A program made the position numbers and the translations under genes. This document shows, piece after piece, positions 47,646 to 59,608 of a DNA stretch of 64,000 nt. The stretch comes from Diatrype stigma. Taxonomy: Eukaryota; Ascomycota; Sordariomycetes; Xylariales; Diatrypaceae. Within the stretch, counting starts at the first letter, position 1. Each line of letters opens with the position of its first letter. The stretch is taken from the NCBI GenBank assembly GCA_022225965.2, contig JAKJXP020000037.1, forward strand, positions 360,049 through 424,048, written 5' to 3'. Under the pieces are notes generated by a model, which was not told the origin of the DNA, ran no database searches, and saw only the letters and a list, made by a program, of their open reading frames with translations.

Positions 47646-48519
47646 TCGGGCGGGTATGGGCCGTGATGGAGAGCACCAATGCAAACACTACTATCTGCAT
47701 AGTAAGGAATGACCAAAAGATTTCTTCTCGAGTCCTATAGGCTGTATTCGAGCCAGGTTCCTACATAATTTGCTCGACGGTGCTTACATGATGCATTAAT
47801 AGACGATAGAGTCAAATGGTGAAATCAAAAGAGAAAACCCAATGATGAATCGGATGAACGTTTCTATGGCGTGTAGATATTGTAGTGGCATAGCTCTTCA
47901 CGAAATCTGATATCTAAGAACGACTGTTGGATGACGACCGTTGCATTATTTGGTAATTCACAAGAAAGAACGGAGAGTAATGTATGAAAGAAGACTAGAA
48001 TTTCAGAGTACCTAAGTTGATCTAAAGTGACTATGTTCCCGAATTGGTCTTGGAAAGCTTGCCTAAAAGCATCATCAAGATATGCCTTCGAAACAAAAGT
48101 CCACGCGAAACAACTAACCATCATATTATGGTTCTCTTGGAATGCTTCCCGAGGATGGATCCTGGTCTAGCGACATCAAGAAGTAAGTAACTACGAATGA
48201 AAAACCAACTCCTTGCGAGAAAAACGAAAACAAAAATCACCAAACAAACTCCTTCGCAACCGATCCCCTTAGCAAAGCAAACATTGGTCGAAGAATTGTT
48301 GATATTGGCAATGCTATGTATTGCCCATGTATTCAGACCTGCGATCAAGCTCGTTTCGTAGATTCCTGTGCCATGGATTGATTCCTGTTCGTCTCACGAT
48401 GATTGGGATTACCATTGAGACTCATGATCATGCTGTTCGGGTTCAATGCTCCAATCGCCGGTGATCAGCGACTGTCGTACGCCTCAATCGTCTTGCAGGT
48501 TGTCGTGAGGACATGGCGT
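47646..48519. other. Intergenic region, convergent 3' ends
   Basis: About 0.87 kb between the GFA gene and the helicase stop codon. Two open minus-strand segments (48124-47864 and 48348-48121) have no recognisable content and no start context. They may be remnants of an older gene or chance. Confidence 0.45.
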
Positions 48520-51500
48520 TTAACGGCCCCGGGGTGCATGCCGTCTGCCATCCTCGTTTTGGAACATTTTGGTATAAATGTCTTGGGCGATGGGGGGGAG
48601 CTCACATCCTGCCGGTACGGTCGGGACGTCTGCGGTACCACGACATTTCCGAGTGGGATGGAGACCGTCGCATACTGCGCATTTCACGCGAGGGCATCCC
48701 TTGTACTTCTTGCCATGGTGCTTCGTAAAGCATTGCTCGCAGAGCTCCCAGCGGTCACCCTTGTACGTGACGATGCTGTTCAATTGGGCCGCTACCTTAC
48801 AGAAATCCCTCAGATGGCGAGTCTGAAGAGAGTTATCTCGAGTCAAGCTGTCCGACATCAAGACGATCTCGGCTTTCCTGGCCCTTGTGTGTGCAACGTT
48901 CATGCGTTCCTTCTTTGCCGTGAAACCAACGCCGTTGGTCCGGGGGTTAACGTAAATCACCATGTCAGCTTCAGCCCCTATCGCCGAATCTACGGTGCGG
49001 CATACAACGCGCGATCTGTCCCATTCCGCGTCGGAGAGGTCGTTGAGCCTTTCACGGTGAAGCTGGCACTGCTGTTTGTAGGGGCTGATGACCATGATAT
49101 CTGCGAATCTGCCGTCACTTGTCCCGGTAGGTAAACGAGAGCAGAGTCGGTTCGCGAAGATGGAAGCAATGAGCTCACGGACGACGGTAGCCATGATGGG
49201 GTTGGTGTAACTGGTCCCCACGGGTTTCTCTTCCGTGCCACTAATCTGAAGAACCAGACGCTTGCTCATTAGGTCTGGTTTGATGGCGCGGAGGTACTCA
49301 GTGATACGCTTCATTTCGGGCGAGTCATCTTCGGCTACGCCTTCGGCCATGCGGCCGGCGTAGCAGGTGTTGGAAGCCCATTCCGAGAGCGCCCCCGTGG
49401 CTCTCCAATTTGTCATCAGGTACGTGACATCATGGCCGCATTCCGTTGCTCGTTTTGCCATGGACGTCACGAATTGGGCGCCGAACTGGTTCGCCAGCCA
49501 GCGACTCTTGTCCAGCGTCTTGTGCGCGTCCAGCGACATGCAGAACGGTGGAAGTTGCATGGCATCTCCAGACTGTATACGGATCAGGGCCTCGGGGAAC
49601 CCGGCCAAGCCGATCAGAGCATCGGGCTCCGCCATGCGCCAGGCTTCGTCTATCCAGACAGCGGCTGGGCGATTCTCCAGTTTACGGACGAGGGAGTTGG
49701 CTACGAATGGCGTGGCGAGGATGAAATCTGAGCGGACATAGACGTACTTCACGAGCTGTCGAAGAACCTCGCGCAATTCCTTGTAGATGTCTCCTAGGCG
49801 GAACTCGACCGGGTCCATATGCTTCTCGTGGAGCAGCTGGTTGGCGTGCCTGGCCGCGATCAGCTTGTTCTCCGCCAGAAGCACGGCCACTTGAGAGGAT
49901 ACGGTGAAGCGAGATTCCGAGGCCTCCATCCGGAAATTCTTGGCGGACTGATGCGCGCGTTCCAACAGCAGGGCGGTCTCGAAAGCTTCGTCGACGGGCA
50001 AGCCATCATCTTCTTTCACGTGCTCTGGCGTCCGCTCGTACTCGCCCATGCGGTGGTTCAGTGTCTGGGCCGTGACGGCACGCGTGATGAAGGGATGGCG
50101 GAAGGGTAGCGCAGCGTGGAACTTCTCGATGTTGTTGGCCATGACGTCCAGCTGCTCGTTCTGTGTGCCTAACACGAGCGCCCAGCATTTCTGGTAGGTC
50201 GTAGCCTTCGGCGCCTCAGCCTCTGTCTGTTCAGATTCGAGGGCGGCTTTGAAAGACACAGTCTCAACTGGAGCCTCACCGGACTCTTCCTGTGCTGGCC
50301 AGGCAGGACCGCCAGCATCGCCGTGTTGCGTGTTCCAGTCATCGCTGCCCTGTGCTGCTGGGGTGGTGTCCGAGGCATCGCCCGGCGGGGTTGATATAGG
50401 GTTGCCCCATTCATCGACGTTCTCGGTCTGTACAGCACCCCAGTCATTGGCGTCCGCGTCTCCAGCCATTCCCCAAGCCACGTCGAGAGGATGCTGGAAA
50501 TCGCTAGGGTCCTTATACGTGATGTCTTCGTCGTAACTCACGGCAACGGGCGGGGGCTCGGTAGTGCTAGCGGTGGCCACCTTGAAATCATCAGGCTTCT
50601 CCTCTTCGGATTTCAGCAACGCGTCCCACGATGCTGTTGACACGCGGCTCATGAGAGCCAGCATGACCAGAGCGCCAGCTGTATATGACTTGCCGCTTCC
50701 AGGGCAGCCCGAGACAAGAAAGCTGCCGAAAGGTTGATGCAGGTTGGAAACGATGGCTTTCTGATACGAGTCGAGCTTGTTGTAGATGGCCAGCATCGCA
50801 TCAGACTGCTCCTCTGTGAACGTGACCTGTGTGGAGAAGACATGCCTGTCGTCACCGGTCTCGTCCTTCGGGTCTTGGTGAGCGGCTGCGGCGTAAAATG
50901 CGCTCTCAGCAGCAGTCTTGTCAGCGATCCGGTCCTGGAGATGCCGCAGGGATGGGAACAGCGCGGCCAGGTCGTATCGGACGACGTCGCTGTCGAAGTC
51001 CAAGATCCAGTTGAATAGTTTCTGTACGGTGGGTCTTCGCTCGACTGCGGGAGCCGCGTAGGAGACTCCGGCTAGACGGGCCTCCACTGTGGCTTCCGAA
51101 AATTCCCGGGCAATGGTGGCGACGAACCCATAGCGCTTGGGATCGTCGCGGTAGGTCTGCACGGGGTTCGCATCGAGTCTTGGGGGCACGAAGGGCAGGG
51201 GGACGGGAACATGCGGCTGGGGATCGGTGTGCCACAGCTTGTTCCGCGGATACTCGGCGTGGAAGAGCAGGCAGTTTGGGAAACCCGAAATGGGGCTCAG
51301 GCGGGTGGCTCTGAACTCGGCGAATTCGGCACAGTCCCTCGAGTGCATGTGAAGGTGGTCCAGGTGTCGTCGAACCCAATCTTCTACTCGTTGCTTATGT
51401 TCTCGAGTGTTTTCTCCTAGGATACTCTCGGTCCCGGGGCGAAACTTTAGGTCAGTGGCGTGTTTCCGGATCCAGTTGATTCGAAATGGCTCTTCCTCTT

Positions 51501-53553
51501 TGCTGGAGGGCTTGACGATCTTGTCGAAGGCGGCCAAGATGTAGGACAAGTCCCTCTCCTTCTCCACATTGAGCAGACGGCCCATATTCGCGCCCTCGGC
51601 GATGATGCCAGTCAGGGTCTCGACGAGCTCCCCTTCAGTGGGCTCAGAACGGGGAGCGTCCTCGAATGTGACGGGTATGTTGGTCACAATCTTCGCGGTC
51701 TCTCCGATCGCGGGCATCAGGTCCATATCAGTCGGACTGGGAAGGCAAATGACACAGTGCGTCGCCTCTTCCTTGTGGGTGAAGGGATTCCGCACCCGAG
51801 CGATAGGTAGGTCCATAGCGAAGGCCTTCTGGGGTCGCTTGTAGAGCAAGGCGATGAGAGCGCCCGAGTATGCTTCCTCGTCCCGCGCACCATAAGCCAG
51901 TCGCACCGTGAGCTCGTCTCGGTCCTTGAACCGGTAGACGGCGGAGTCTGGGATGCGAAAGTCGCAATCGATAGGATTGACCATATGCACGAGGCTGGGT
52001 AGGCGATGGCGGCCTTCGGCATGGCGAAGTAGATAGGCATAAGGTCCGTCCTCTTGTGTGTGCAGGGCAGTCGACATAACGGCAATGGTGGCCTTGGGCT
52101 CCAGAGAATGGCCGACGAAGAATAGGTGCAGGCGTATAAGGGGAGCGGAGCACTGCAGTGCGGCCGTAGTTGCTTTGATAGCATCTATGTGACCTGGAAC
52201 ACGTTGCTTGGCAAGGGTCTCGACACCCCAAGTCTGTGTCGCGAAGTAGAACTGCGAGGTAGAGGCGATGATGTCCACGAACCAGACGTCAGACTGTGTG
52301 GTGTCCTCCACGGTGAGACCGCGCGCACGGCAGTACCCCAGATAGTCCTCTTTGGACATGGTACGGCTTTTGAGGTACTTGACACCACTCGTGTCGAATG
52401 TCGTAGTCGCGAAGGTAGTAGAGCGGCGCGGGTTTTCACCCTCGCCGTAGACGATGGCGTGCTCAATGCCCAGCCGCCCGTATCCGTATTGTTGGTTACG
52501 GAACGTGAACAGATCACGCGGGCCCAAAGCGAAACTGGCACCAACCACCGAAGCATTCTCGGCCGTATAGGTTGTCGATGGCCGGAACTCCCCGAAGGTA
52601 TCTCCATCTGAGTGGGATACGAAGAGCAACATAGCCATCTTCCGAGAGTCACCTGGTAGCAGTCGTCTTCCAGACTCGTCAAATCTGCCCTTGGAGATCA
52701 GGGCATCCCGTTCCTCGTCATCGAGATATGAGAGGTCTGGCAAAGTGCCATTAGCCATCTCAAGCTCCTCGACTTCAGCCTCTTGAACTTCTTCAGCCTC
52801 TGCAGATTCTTGAGCTCCTGTGCCCCACGGGACTTCGTCGTTGGGAGAGCCTACGGCCCATGGATCGTCTTCTAGTGTCGTTAGCAGGCGAAACCACAGA
52901 AATTCATTGGGGGATGACAAGTCTTACCAGGTAGTGCGGCTTCGAATCCGTTTGCCACATCTTGAACTGGAGCCTCCTCGACTGGAGCCTCCTCTACTGG
53001 AGCCTCCTCGACTGGAGTCTCTTCCTGTGGTGCATCTTGGGCTGGAGCTTGTTGGACTGCAGCATCTAGAAATCAATGAGCAAGCGGATCAAGCAGGGTA
53101 ATGGCATATCAAAGTCACGGTGATAAAATGGGAATGGGAATGCTTACCGGATTGTCCATTCGCCACATCTTGGACTGACGCCTTCTCGACTGGAGTCTCT
53201 TCCTGTGGCACAACTTGGGCTGGAGCTTGTTGGACTGCAGCATCTGGAAATCAATATGAGCAGGCGGATCAATTAGGGCAATGGCATTAGAGTCACGGGG
53301 ATGAAATAGAATCATAGGAATGGAGATACTTACCAGACGGTCCAGGCTCAGAGCCCTGCTTCAGCCGCTGAATGCATTGACGAATCACAGCACCTGGGAT
53401 AAAATGCTTGTGATGGTCGCGAATATGCAAGTGGAGTTTATTCACGCTTGTACCATGGGGAAGTGCATCCATAGAGAGACGCACGAGGTCGACAGCCTTG
53501 TCATCGACGACTTTCGATGACGGCAGGTGTTTGGATCCCCTCTTACCGGCCAT
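48520..53553 (-). CDS. SF1 (UPF1/NFX1-like) helicase with WG-rich insert and zinc-knuckle-like tail, 1601 aa
   Basis: Putative RNA/DNA helicase. Four exons: 53553-53334, 53243-53148, 53065-52928 and 52871-48520; introns are 90, 82 and 56 nt, the last with a perfect GCTAAC branch. Start MAGKRGSKHLPSSK; exons 2 and 3 are tandem duplicates. Helicase motifs: Walker A GCPGSGKSYTAG (~875), DEAW in AVWIDEAWRM (~1225), GDAMQLPP (~1255), LMTNWRATGALS, VISPYKQQC, VDSAIGAEADMVIY (~1447) and ERMNVAHTRARKA. Motif V has Ile where SF1 UPF1-type proteins carry Gln (VDSxQGxE). Between motifs I and Ia lies a ~130-residue acidic insert with VAWGMAG, NDWGAV, DEWGNP and DDWN; more WG/PW motifs occur near the N-terminus (DDPWAVG, VPWGTG). 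The C-terminus has CEQCFTKHHGKKYKGCPRVK followed by CAVCDG and HPTRKC, probably zinc-binding. Cellular role unknown. Confidence 0.87.
52928..53243 (-). repeat. Tandem exon-intron duplication in the helicase gene
   Basis: Exon 2 (53243-53148) and exon 3 (53065-52928) both begin DAAVQQAPAQ, continue PQEETPVE and reach VQDVANG. The introns that precede them also match (GAAATCAAT...AGCGGATCAA...GGGTAATGGCAT on the plus strand), so the duplicated unit is exon plus intron, ~180 bp. Exon 3 has an extra internal EEAPV pentapeptide array. Confidence 0.88.
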
Positions 53554-53639
53554 ATTGCAGGTAGTGGTAAGAGGTGAAGGGTAATTCTTGCTGGGAATAC
53601 TGCTAGGAGAAACGTGAATGGAGGCGGGCGGATGATTGA

Positions 53640-53790
53640 GTGGAAGAAGAAAGAACAATTGATGAGAAAATCAACTGGGCGGAAGGTTGGGTGGAAGAAG
53701 GAGAACGGGTTGATGGGAAAATGAGGTGGGCGGGAGGTGTTGTGGAAGAAAGAACAGGCTGATGGGGAAAGCAGGTGGGTGGCAGGTTGG
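53640..53790. repeat. 51-bp tandem repeat, three copies, upstream of the helicase gene
   Basis: Units at 53640-53690, 53691-53741 and 53742-53790 share GTGGAAGAA(G), TTGATGGGAAAA and GGTGGGCGG(A/G)AGGTTGG. It lies 87 bases upstream of the helicase start codon, likely in its 5' UTR or promoter. Confidence 0.85.
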
Positions 53791-56700
53791 TTGAAATCTT
53801 TTCTGTGTATGTAGTATTTATAATAAATGTCCCTGCCTAAAAGCTGTGGGTGGAAAACAAACTGAAAAGGTGTGTACCTGTAAGGACTTGTGGCTACCGC
53901 GGATGTTGCGTGGTGGGTTATTAGGAAAATTAGGAACTGAATAATAATGTAGTAATCGGTTCTACCTCGACCAGAGCCCCATGGCCTAAAAATGGTACTA
54001 GAGGGTGATGATAACACTGTTTTCATGCATTAACGATCGCCCCGAGGCAAAGGGCACTCATTAACCTATGTCGTAATATAAATTAAGCACCCAATATCCC
54101 TCGATATTACGCTTAAGCCGTAGGCTTGAAGAGGGCCTTAAGGAGAACTGCTACTTCTTCAAAGTTACTAGATCTCTTAGTAGCACTGACTGTATTCCCC
54201 GCGCTCAATCCTCATCCACTTTATAAGAGAGTGAAGCTACGGTTGGACATGTTGAGAATTGCAGTGTCACTTCATCTGGACTTGGGTCCAAGGACCCCCC
54301 ACAGGCACACAAATGCGCCCCTGGTAAAGGTCTTATTGGGCGATAGAGTAATCTGGCCGCCGCCAACGTGAACAGACAAAAAGGGGGGATTTGGAAATGG
54401 CCGCCGTGAAGGACGCGGGAATGAACCTGATGCGTTGACATGAATATGTGATGAACAGGGATTGAAATAGTGAAAGATATGTAAAAATGAAATTCCCAGC
54501 CATCAGGACAAACCCGTTCCCCCAAGAAAAACAAGCCAGTATCAAAAAAAAAAAAAAAAAAAACAAAAAAAAAAAAAAAGTTGGCAATAAGTCAAACACG
54601 GTTTGACTTGTTTTGATTTCATTTGTACCTTAACTCCAAATAGTTGATTGATTTGAGTGAATGGTGGAAGGGGTAAATACAAATGGTCTAACCTTCGAGG
54701 GTGTGGATGGACATCTCCAGAGGATGGATCAACCAGGGGGTGGGCATCTTTACTAGATGGTCCAGCTTTCGAATTCCTCCTGCTCAGAGCTTGTTCCAAG
54801 GGCGCTCAGAAGGAACTCATCTTTAGCAGCGTCTTCACTGGTCCAACTTGCAAGGATGAAGGATGGAAGCGTCATTGGGTTCAAGACGGTTCTTATAAGC
54901 ACGAAAAATGTTCTATATTACTCATGGGTGGCGCGGATATGTTACAACAGCTTTTGAAGTGTGCCGATGGCGGTAATGGGGATCCTAGCGGTGGGGGGTC
55001 AACCATGTTGACGAGGATGGGGTCTGGAGGGGCATAATGGCAAACTTATGATGTTGGTAATAGAGATAGTGGATAATGAGCAACGGATGGAATGCAGTGT
55101 CCTAGAAAGAGTGCATATTGCTTCAGAACAGTGGGAGGTAGCAAGAGAGCCCAGTAATCAGTGTGGGTGATTGGTAAGAGTAGCTTCCTTTTCGATAGTA
55201 ATAACAAGATATGAGTACATCGTAAAAGCAAGACGAAACCAGACGTACAGATTCTGCAGACCTCATTAACGATAACTCGAGTGAACACTGGGTGAAAGTG
55301 GCGCATACCCACGCCGTGAGGTATGAGTTTTGGTTGAAGGGGTTAAGGCTTAGGGACTTTACGTACTTGCAAAGGGTAAACGAATATGCAGCAATGAAGC
55401 TGCTTTCGTCAGGCAGGTATGTAGGTACTTACACGTTGGTCCTTCTGCAACTGTCACATATCGGCAGATTCGTCGATCTCGTCGGATACCACCCTCATCA
55501 TGACCACTACATATACTATTGCAGGTGCAAAGCAGAAAGCAGCTGCAGGAAAGAAACTGATGATGTAGATTCAGAGGAATCTAAGCAGGTGGAGTGCTAG
55601 AAGGCGGTTGCTTAGGTGTGGGTAGTGCCATTAGGGCACTAGCCACGCAACATATACACCAAGTGCCAGTAGAGCATTTCGTTAAATCATTTGGGCGCTG
55701 GGTCAGCCAAGTATCATGAGCTGAGTTAAATAGACATGTAGTTGATGAGGCTCAAAGTGGGTCGACACTAGCTGACTAGGCGTATATCATTGGCGGCTGA
55801 GATTATGCTTAAAATTTGGGCCTGTATGTATGTTAACGAGGCGGTTTATTACTATGTAACGCAAGCTTGTATTTACCTTATGTATAACCAACTGTACGAA
55901 GAAAACATCAAATCATGATTCATAAGGCAAAACTGCCATGTTAGCAGGCGATTGTTTGTTGAATGAACATGTTAGTGCGGCAGGTTGTTCCGACACCCCT
56001 TTTAAAACAGTAGCTAGGCTGACCTGTACCCCGACCGTCAACCAGCTTAAACCAGCCCGTCGATAGTGCTGGAAACCGTCGGGTCGAACTGGGACACTCT
56101 CCCCAGTCTTAAGGGATATATTTGAGGGCCTTGATCCAGTAAGAATGTGCTCCCAATTTTCCCACCCAGCTTTTGTGGCAGCCTCCCTCCATTTCTGGGA
56201 GATTCCCCGTCCGTTAGGTTACTTGCCAGATAGTTCGCCAGATGGCCCCCCCCCCCCCCCCCAAGTAAGCATGTATCCATTGTATGAAGTGACTCTGGCT
56301 ATTCAGAGGCTCGATGATAGTAGCGTTTAACCCTAGTTTACATAGACGCTAGAAAGGTATGAACCACAGGCGCGCGGGCCTGCGAGCAACCAAATTGTTA
56401 ATACGCCAATTTCTAATAGTTAAAACACATATGGCGTCTACAAGTCTAGAAATGCAGTGCACTTGATGGCGAAGCGTGTCTTACTTTCTTTCTATTAGAG
56501 TATCCGTCGTTTGGAACGTAACTACCATTCTTTTTGCTTCCGCATACGGTATTAGCGTCGACAAGTACAAGAATATCAAAGAAAGGCTCGACATATAGGT
56601 CAGTCGTAACGAGCATGGAAGCAACGTTGGCATCCCCAAGGCTCTTAGGTTCGGAAATGTATGGGATCTGATCTAAAACAATGATGCCAAGTCGGATATG

Positions 56701-58461
56701 TCCTACCTGTGACATAATCCACTGTGCAAGAACCCGCTATCTTAGTTGACCACCGATTTTCACGACCTTGACCTTAATCGTAACAAATGCTTAGCCAAAA
56801 TCCTTAGGAGAGTATTTGCCGGTAATGTTTGAATCGAACAATCGAACATAGGCACCATTATTCCAACCACCACTCCCCCTTTCCCAAAATGTAAGGAAGG
56901 CCACCATTTCATGGACATCATCTTAATCGTCGTTTATGAGTTACTCTGTATCCGTGGAAAGAAGTTAATACACGATTTGCCCGAGATAAAACTTGGCAAA
57001 TGAACAATCCCAGCGTCTACAGTTAAACGGAGGCCTACGAGAACGGCGCAGCATCGCCCCACCGCTGCCAGGAATCGTCACAGCCCCCGAAGCTGGCCAG
57101 AAACTCCGTTATGCATAACGTGGGTTATCCGGGCTAGGTCTGCTACAGCTCGAACGAATTGGAACTTGTTACGTACGGGGCTGTCGTATAATTCTCATTT
57201 CATGAATAGGTAGCTTGGTGTGTCAGACGTCATCAACAAACCCCTCCTGTTCGAATAATCATAGTGCCCTGGTATTATCATAAAATAAGCGATGTCTTAA
57301 TCGACGAGATTACTCATTATTCAGACCTGTACCCTTCGAGTTTATTCAGCTTGCCTTCAAATACTAAGAAATTCCATTTCACTTTCATTCTACCATGCGC
57401 CTCGCAATTCCCGTCCACGTATACTTAAGTACACACCTAGATACCTACGCGCTGAATATCTAATCCTAGGTTCTAGCGTTGACCTATATATTGGCTGAAT
57501 CTCTGTCGGAGTGAGCACGTCGCTAAGCGTCGACTATGGGACGCCATAAGGCGATGTCAGATATAAGGAGTGCTCGAATCAGGCAGTTCCCGCTCGCTAT
57601 GCACGACAATTGTGTTGCACCAGTTCAAGAATTGTGCGGAGCAGTTCAGAGTGATGCCCGGGCTTGCGCAGACCTTGTTCGTGATTTAAACAGGCGTACC
57701 GTAACATGCCCTGACCGTGAACTCTCGAATGAAGCAAGCTGTGCTGGTGTGCTAGTCTTGCAGGTGGTTTATACATACTGCATATGCTAGTTCCATGCGC
57801 TATGGTGGATGCGGGGCGCAGTTGCAGCGATTTCGTACTGGCCATTAGGTGGTGGCATGCGCTAACTTCCAGCGCTTGAAAATCCATACATACATGCACT
57901 TTAGGTATGTCCAATGCTACATATATGTAGACTTGTGTTTACATACACGCGCGCCCCTTCACTGAGGATATGAGAGATTGAGCAGAGCTGCACTGGAGGA
58001 GTATTCATTCATTCCCGTAGGCAGACATTTGATAAATATCGCTGTCTGAGACCGGCATGGTCCATTTAGATGATGTTTTCTTCCGTGGGCCCGCTTGCAA
58101 TATATAAGAGAGCCGGAACTACTCTTGCAAGCCTGGCCTCTCCCCTATCTGCACAGGTTGGGCGTTCTTCATGGAGTAAAACACGTGAGGGATATATTCT
58201 TCTCTGGAATCGTGATATTAGAGTCCCATCTGGGCAATTTGGCTCACAAGCCTCATTGCATTGCCTGTCCGCTCTCGTAGCACTTGAACAGACTTCCATA
58301 AGCTTCTCTTGCAATCGGGATATCACCAAGGGGGGTATTTACAGATTTTGCTTTATATAACGACGTGGGATGCCCCTATCTAGCATTTGTCGTACGTACG
58401 TGAGCCCCTGGCAACATCGCTGCCGATGCCGTCCCGCTCCCAGGCATGTAGGCTGGCAGTA
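53791..58461. other. Gene-poor proximal subtelomere
   Basis: About 4.7 kb without a supportable gene. It includes A-runs at 54544-54579 (20 A, C, 15 A) and a 17-C run at 56246-56262. A minus-strand ORF at 56715-56446 (MSQVGHIRLGIIVLDQIPYI...) looks somewhat protein-like, and the upstream sequence (SGGWNNGAYVRLFDSNITGK near 56870) can be read in another segment. This may be a decayed gene, but no family was recognised and stops interrupt it. Confidence 0.5.
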
Positions 58462-58537
58462 GCGCTGTCGGCGCTGTCCCGCGCTGTCGGCGCTGTCCCG
58501 CGCTGTCGGCGCTGTCCCGCGCTGTCGGCGCTGTCCC
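58462..58537. repeat. 19-bp tandem repeat, four perfect copies
   Basis: Unit GCGCTGTCGGCGCTGTCCC at 58462, 58481, 58500 and 58519, with no substitutions. Each unit itself contains two GCGCTGTC half-units, so the array grew by nested duplication. Confidence 0.95.
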
Positions 58538-58598
58538 GTCCTGCCCAGCAGCAGCTTCACTGCTGCCCCTTTGACATATCGTCTGGACATACCGCCCT

Positions 58599-58660
58599 CC
58601 AGGCATACTGTCGTCCAGGCATACTGTCGTCCGGGCATACCGTCGTCCGGGCATATCGTC
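58599..58660. repeat. 16-bp tandem repeat, about four copies
   Basis: Unit CC(A/G)GGCATACTGTCGT at 58599, 58615, 58631 and (partial) 58647. A diverged fifth copy precedes it (TGGACATACCGCCCT). Confidence 0.9.
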
Positions 58661-58980
58661 ACAAGTGGGCAACAACAGCCTCGTTCCTGGTGGGCTGCTG
58701 CCAGCTAGCTAGGCGGGGGCTCACGTTCTTCACTATACCACACGTTGTCGTTGATCTGAAGTGATTTGTAGATGGTTTCGACGATGAAGTTCACCGCTGG
58801 CTAGGCTCAGAACGGCGATGTGTTGCACTATTGGGCTGGTAGCTAGCCTAGAGCAACAGGTTCGCAGAAGCTGCATCTCTTCAGCTTCCATTTCCCGCAT
58901 TGCAGTGCCCCTGCAACAAGATGGGATATCTACGACGATGTTGCTGGAGTATGGGTCATGGTAGACGAGTCACCACGGCG

Positions 58981-59004
58981 AGGGTTAGGGTTAGGGTTAG
59001 GGTT
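58981..59004. repeat. Interstitial telomeric repeat
   Basis: Four perfect AGGGTT units in the same orientation as the terminal telomere, 4.9 kb inside it. It marks the inner edge of the distal repetitive subtelomere and may be an old healed end or recombination scar. Confidence 0.95.
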
Positions 59005-59460
59005 CCCGGGTATGAATTCTAGCCAATTTCTCGAGTTTCTGTTACGATCTCGAGTTATCGAGTATCCTGCCATGGCAGTGTAAATCCTGGTTGTCTTATA
59101 ACAGCACCCTCGATTCCCTAGCAGCCAACCGTGGTTCATGGGCGTGCATATCAAGTATCACCGAATCACTCATGATGTCGAATGCGAAGTATGCGGTTAT
59201 GTTGAAATTAGATATGAACGGATAGAACTAGTATGATCACGAATGAACAGGAGTCCAGGACTTTCCCCAATCTCTTCATTAGATGCACTAAACCATGAAC
59301 ACATGTTCTCTATGTAGTTCTATCTTGAGGCTACAAGTTTTAGGACAGCAAGAGTGAAGATGACTAGAAGCGCTGCGACGGATATCAAGGCGACGACAAC
59401 CATTACCAGGAATACGAGGATAAGAGTTACGAGAGCAGTGCAGCAAGAGCAGCGCCAGGG

Positions 59461-59608
59461 AGAGCAGGGAGAGCAGGGAAAGCAGGGAAAGCAGGGAGAG
59501 CAGGGAGAGCAGGGAGAGCAGGGAGAGCAGGGAGAGCAGGGAGAGCAGGGAGAGCAGGGAGAGCAGGGAGAGCAGGGAGAGCAGGGAGAGCAGGGAGAGC
59601 AGGGAGAC
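59461..59608. repeat. 9-bp minisatellite (GAGCAGGGA)
   Basis: About 16 units of GAGCAGGGA (two early units read AAGCAGGGA). The frame stays open as Glu-Gln-Gly on the plus strand and Leu/Ser on the minus strand; neither is a gene. Confidence 0.95.

Noticed and set aside
52867..52920. MSSPNEFLWFRLLTTLE as the helicase start
   Set aside because: It lies inside a 56-nt intron with a perfect GCTAAC branch and CACTAG acceptor; upstream exons give a better N-terminus.
47020..53990. GTAGTAATCGGT direct repeats as ends of one large mobile unit holding the GFA and helicase genes
   Set aside because: Similarity is limited to about 20 of 25 bases, with no target duplication or matching inverted ends.
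58462..58660. CRISPR-like array
   Set aside because: Direct tandem units without spacers; the organism is a fungus.
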